Origin: Oxyruncus cristatus
Taxonomy: Eukaryota; Chordata; Aves; Passeriformes; Cotingidae
Direction of reading: 5' to 3'
Assembly: GCA_013399855.1 (NCBI GenBank)
Contig: VXAY01002923.1
Location: 1 to 64,000, forward strand
Length of the DNA stretch: 64,000 nucleotides
Numbering within the stretch: position 1 is the first letter of the stretch; each line of letters begins with the position of its first letter. The position numbers and the translations under genes are program-made. Below are positions 62,901-64,000 of the stretch, in pieces. The notes under the pieces were generated by a model. It saw nothing but the letters and a program-made list of their open reading frames with translations, searched no databases and was not told where the DNA came from.

Positions 62901-64000
62901 GGGAATACCCTCTGGAGTAAAAGATAAAAAAATAAAAGAAAGTAAGTGATTTTTTAATCTGCCAGAACAATGCTAAGACGATCTCATTTTTTCCCCCATG
63001 GGAAGACTTTTTTTCATATGTGTCAGTTTCAAATGGCATTCTTGTGCATCATTACAGACTGTAGTTTCTCTGCATTGAATCTTCTATATTTCATACAGCA
63101 TGCTGTAGTCCTCTCAGAACTGATCAAGGGTATAAGAGAATCTAAAATCTGCCATTCTCTACTGCTACTCTGAATCCATCATTTGCAAATGTGAAGAAAA
63201 CAAGTGTCAGTATCCCAAAGGAGGAAACTTATGCTGTTAGCTTCTATGGAAACTGAACATTTTCTAGTGACATGCCACCCATATATGTTATTAATGATCA
63301 TGTGAAGCAATTGGTATTCTTTACACAGGAACTAATTTGAAAAAAGTTTGATGGAGGAAAAAAATACAGTTTTTTAACACATTTCTATATAGATAAAGGC
63401 AAAGGGACAAAGTCCTGTAATTTTTCTGTTATCATGTCTATCAGAGTATGTATTATGCACTATATAGCAAACTGTAGAGGTATAAATTGGAGCGGTGTCC
63501 AATCCTACTAGTTTTGTTATTACCCACTTAAAAATCAGTCCAAATTTTTTCTCTGTCCAATGCTCCATATCTCAAAAAAAAAAAAAAAAAAAAAAGAATA
63601 GGCAAAGGAGGAAAAAAAGAAAAAGATAAAAATAGAAATAAAATCAAAAGTGTCTGTAAGTAGCAGAATGTATATAAGTCTAGGAGGAAGGTTATTTGAT
63701 GCTACTTGACTCCTGGTAAAGCTAAGTTATTCTCACTGAATTGATAAACAACAAGAATCAGAAATTCATAGCATGGCTGTTTCATGTTGACTATGAAATT
63801 ATTTATAATTGAGAAAACAGTGGGAGTACTGGGTTTGCTCTTTAAAAGGAAATAATTTGATAAAAAGAAAGTGAAAGGCTAATAAAGAAACTAAGGAGGC
63901 ATGGAAAAGAGTTGTAAAGCCACTGAGAAAAAAGAATATAAATTGTTTTCTCCAGTTTAGCAACATAAAAACATGTTTATGAATATAATCAAAATATAAA
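59973..64000. other. Unannotated AT-rich DNA
   Basis: No gene or repeat family was recognised. At 60300-60480 there are many TATA, TATG and GTGTGT strings of alternating purine and pyrimidine. An A22 run lies at 63574-63595, followed by an A-rich, purine-rich stretch to about 63650. Open frames are 85 codons or fewer. Confidence 0.5.
63574..63595. repeat. Poly(A) tract, A22
   Basis: This run of 22 A is followed by A-rich sequence such as GGAAAAAAAGAAAAAG. It could be a retroelement tail on the plus strand, but the sequence to its left shows no family I recognise. Confidence 0.9.

Noticed and set aside
1..64000. tRNA or rRNA genes, CRISPR arrays, bacterial operons, riboswitches, phage attachment sites
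   Set aside because: Nothing of the kind was seen. The repeat content and composition show vertebrate nuclear DNA.

Overview
This window looks like vertebrate nuclear DNA, almost certainly from a bird. The main evidence is four CR1 (chicken repeat 1) LINE fragments. Three of them have recognisable 3' ends, and two still carry readable C-terminal CR1 ORF2 sequence. Three long terminal repeats (LTRs) also belong, from memory of bird genomes, to endogenous retrovirus families common there, more typically in Neoaves than in chicken. The DNA is AT-rich, full of short A/T runs, and poor in CpG. There is no operon structure, no tRNA or rRNA gene, no CRISPR array and no bacterial signal.

I find no host protein-coding gene or exon that I can defend. 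The longest open frames are 167, 160, 155, 148, 133 and 126 codons. Two of these (155 and 148) are the antisense strand of CR1 copies. The others match no family I recognise and are near the length expected by chance. The window is best read as intergenic 'gene desert' or the interior of a very large intron.

Layout: 1.3-2.6 kb holds a very old, pyrimidine-rich L2/L3-type LINE relic with decayed reverse transcriptase. At 8.0-8.5 kb there is a doubtful LTR-like block. At 13.4-14.8 kb a CR1 tail is followed 38 bp later by a minus-strand LTR of about 1 kb. At 16.6-17.1 kb lies a 160-codon unidentified frame. At 18.9-19.9 kb lies a GC-richer patch with a 167-codon unidentified frame. At 23.0-23.6 kb there is a second minus-strand LTR. 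At 24.9-25.5 kb there are protein-like frames on both strands, unresolved. At 39.5-40.1 kb there is a solo LTR on the plus strand with a near-perfect 5-bp target duplication. At 44.5-45.4 kb two protein-like relics lie on opposite strands, the second followed by an A-rich tract like a retrocopy tail. CR1 copies lie at 46.0-46.3 (+), 48.4-48.9 (-) and 55.9-56.5 kb (+). Small tandem and inverted repeats lie at 36.5, 42.95, 55.2 and 59.9 kb.

I do not see a previously undescribed functional system. The items most worth a second look are the decayed coding remnants at 44.5-45.4 kb, the palindrome with direct duplication at 59.9 kb, and the internal repeats and ambiguous boundary of the 13.7-14.8 kb LTR. 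Repeat-family statements come from recalled consensus features, not from a database search.
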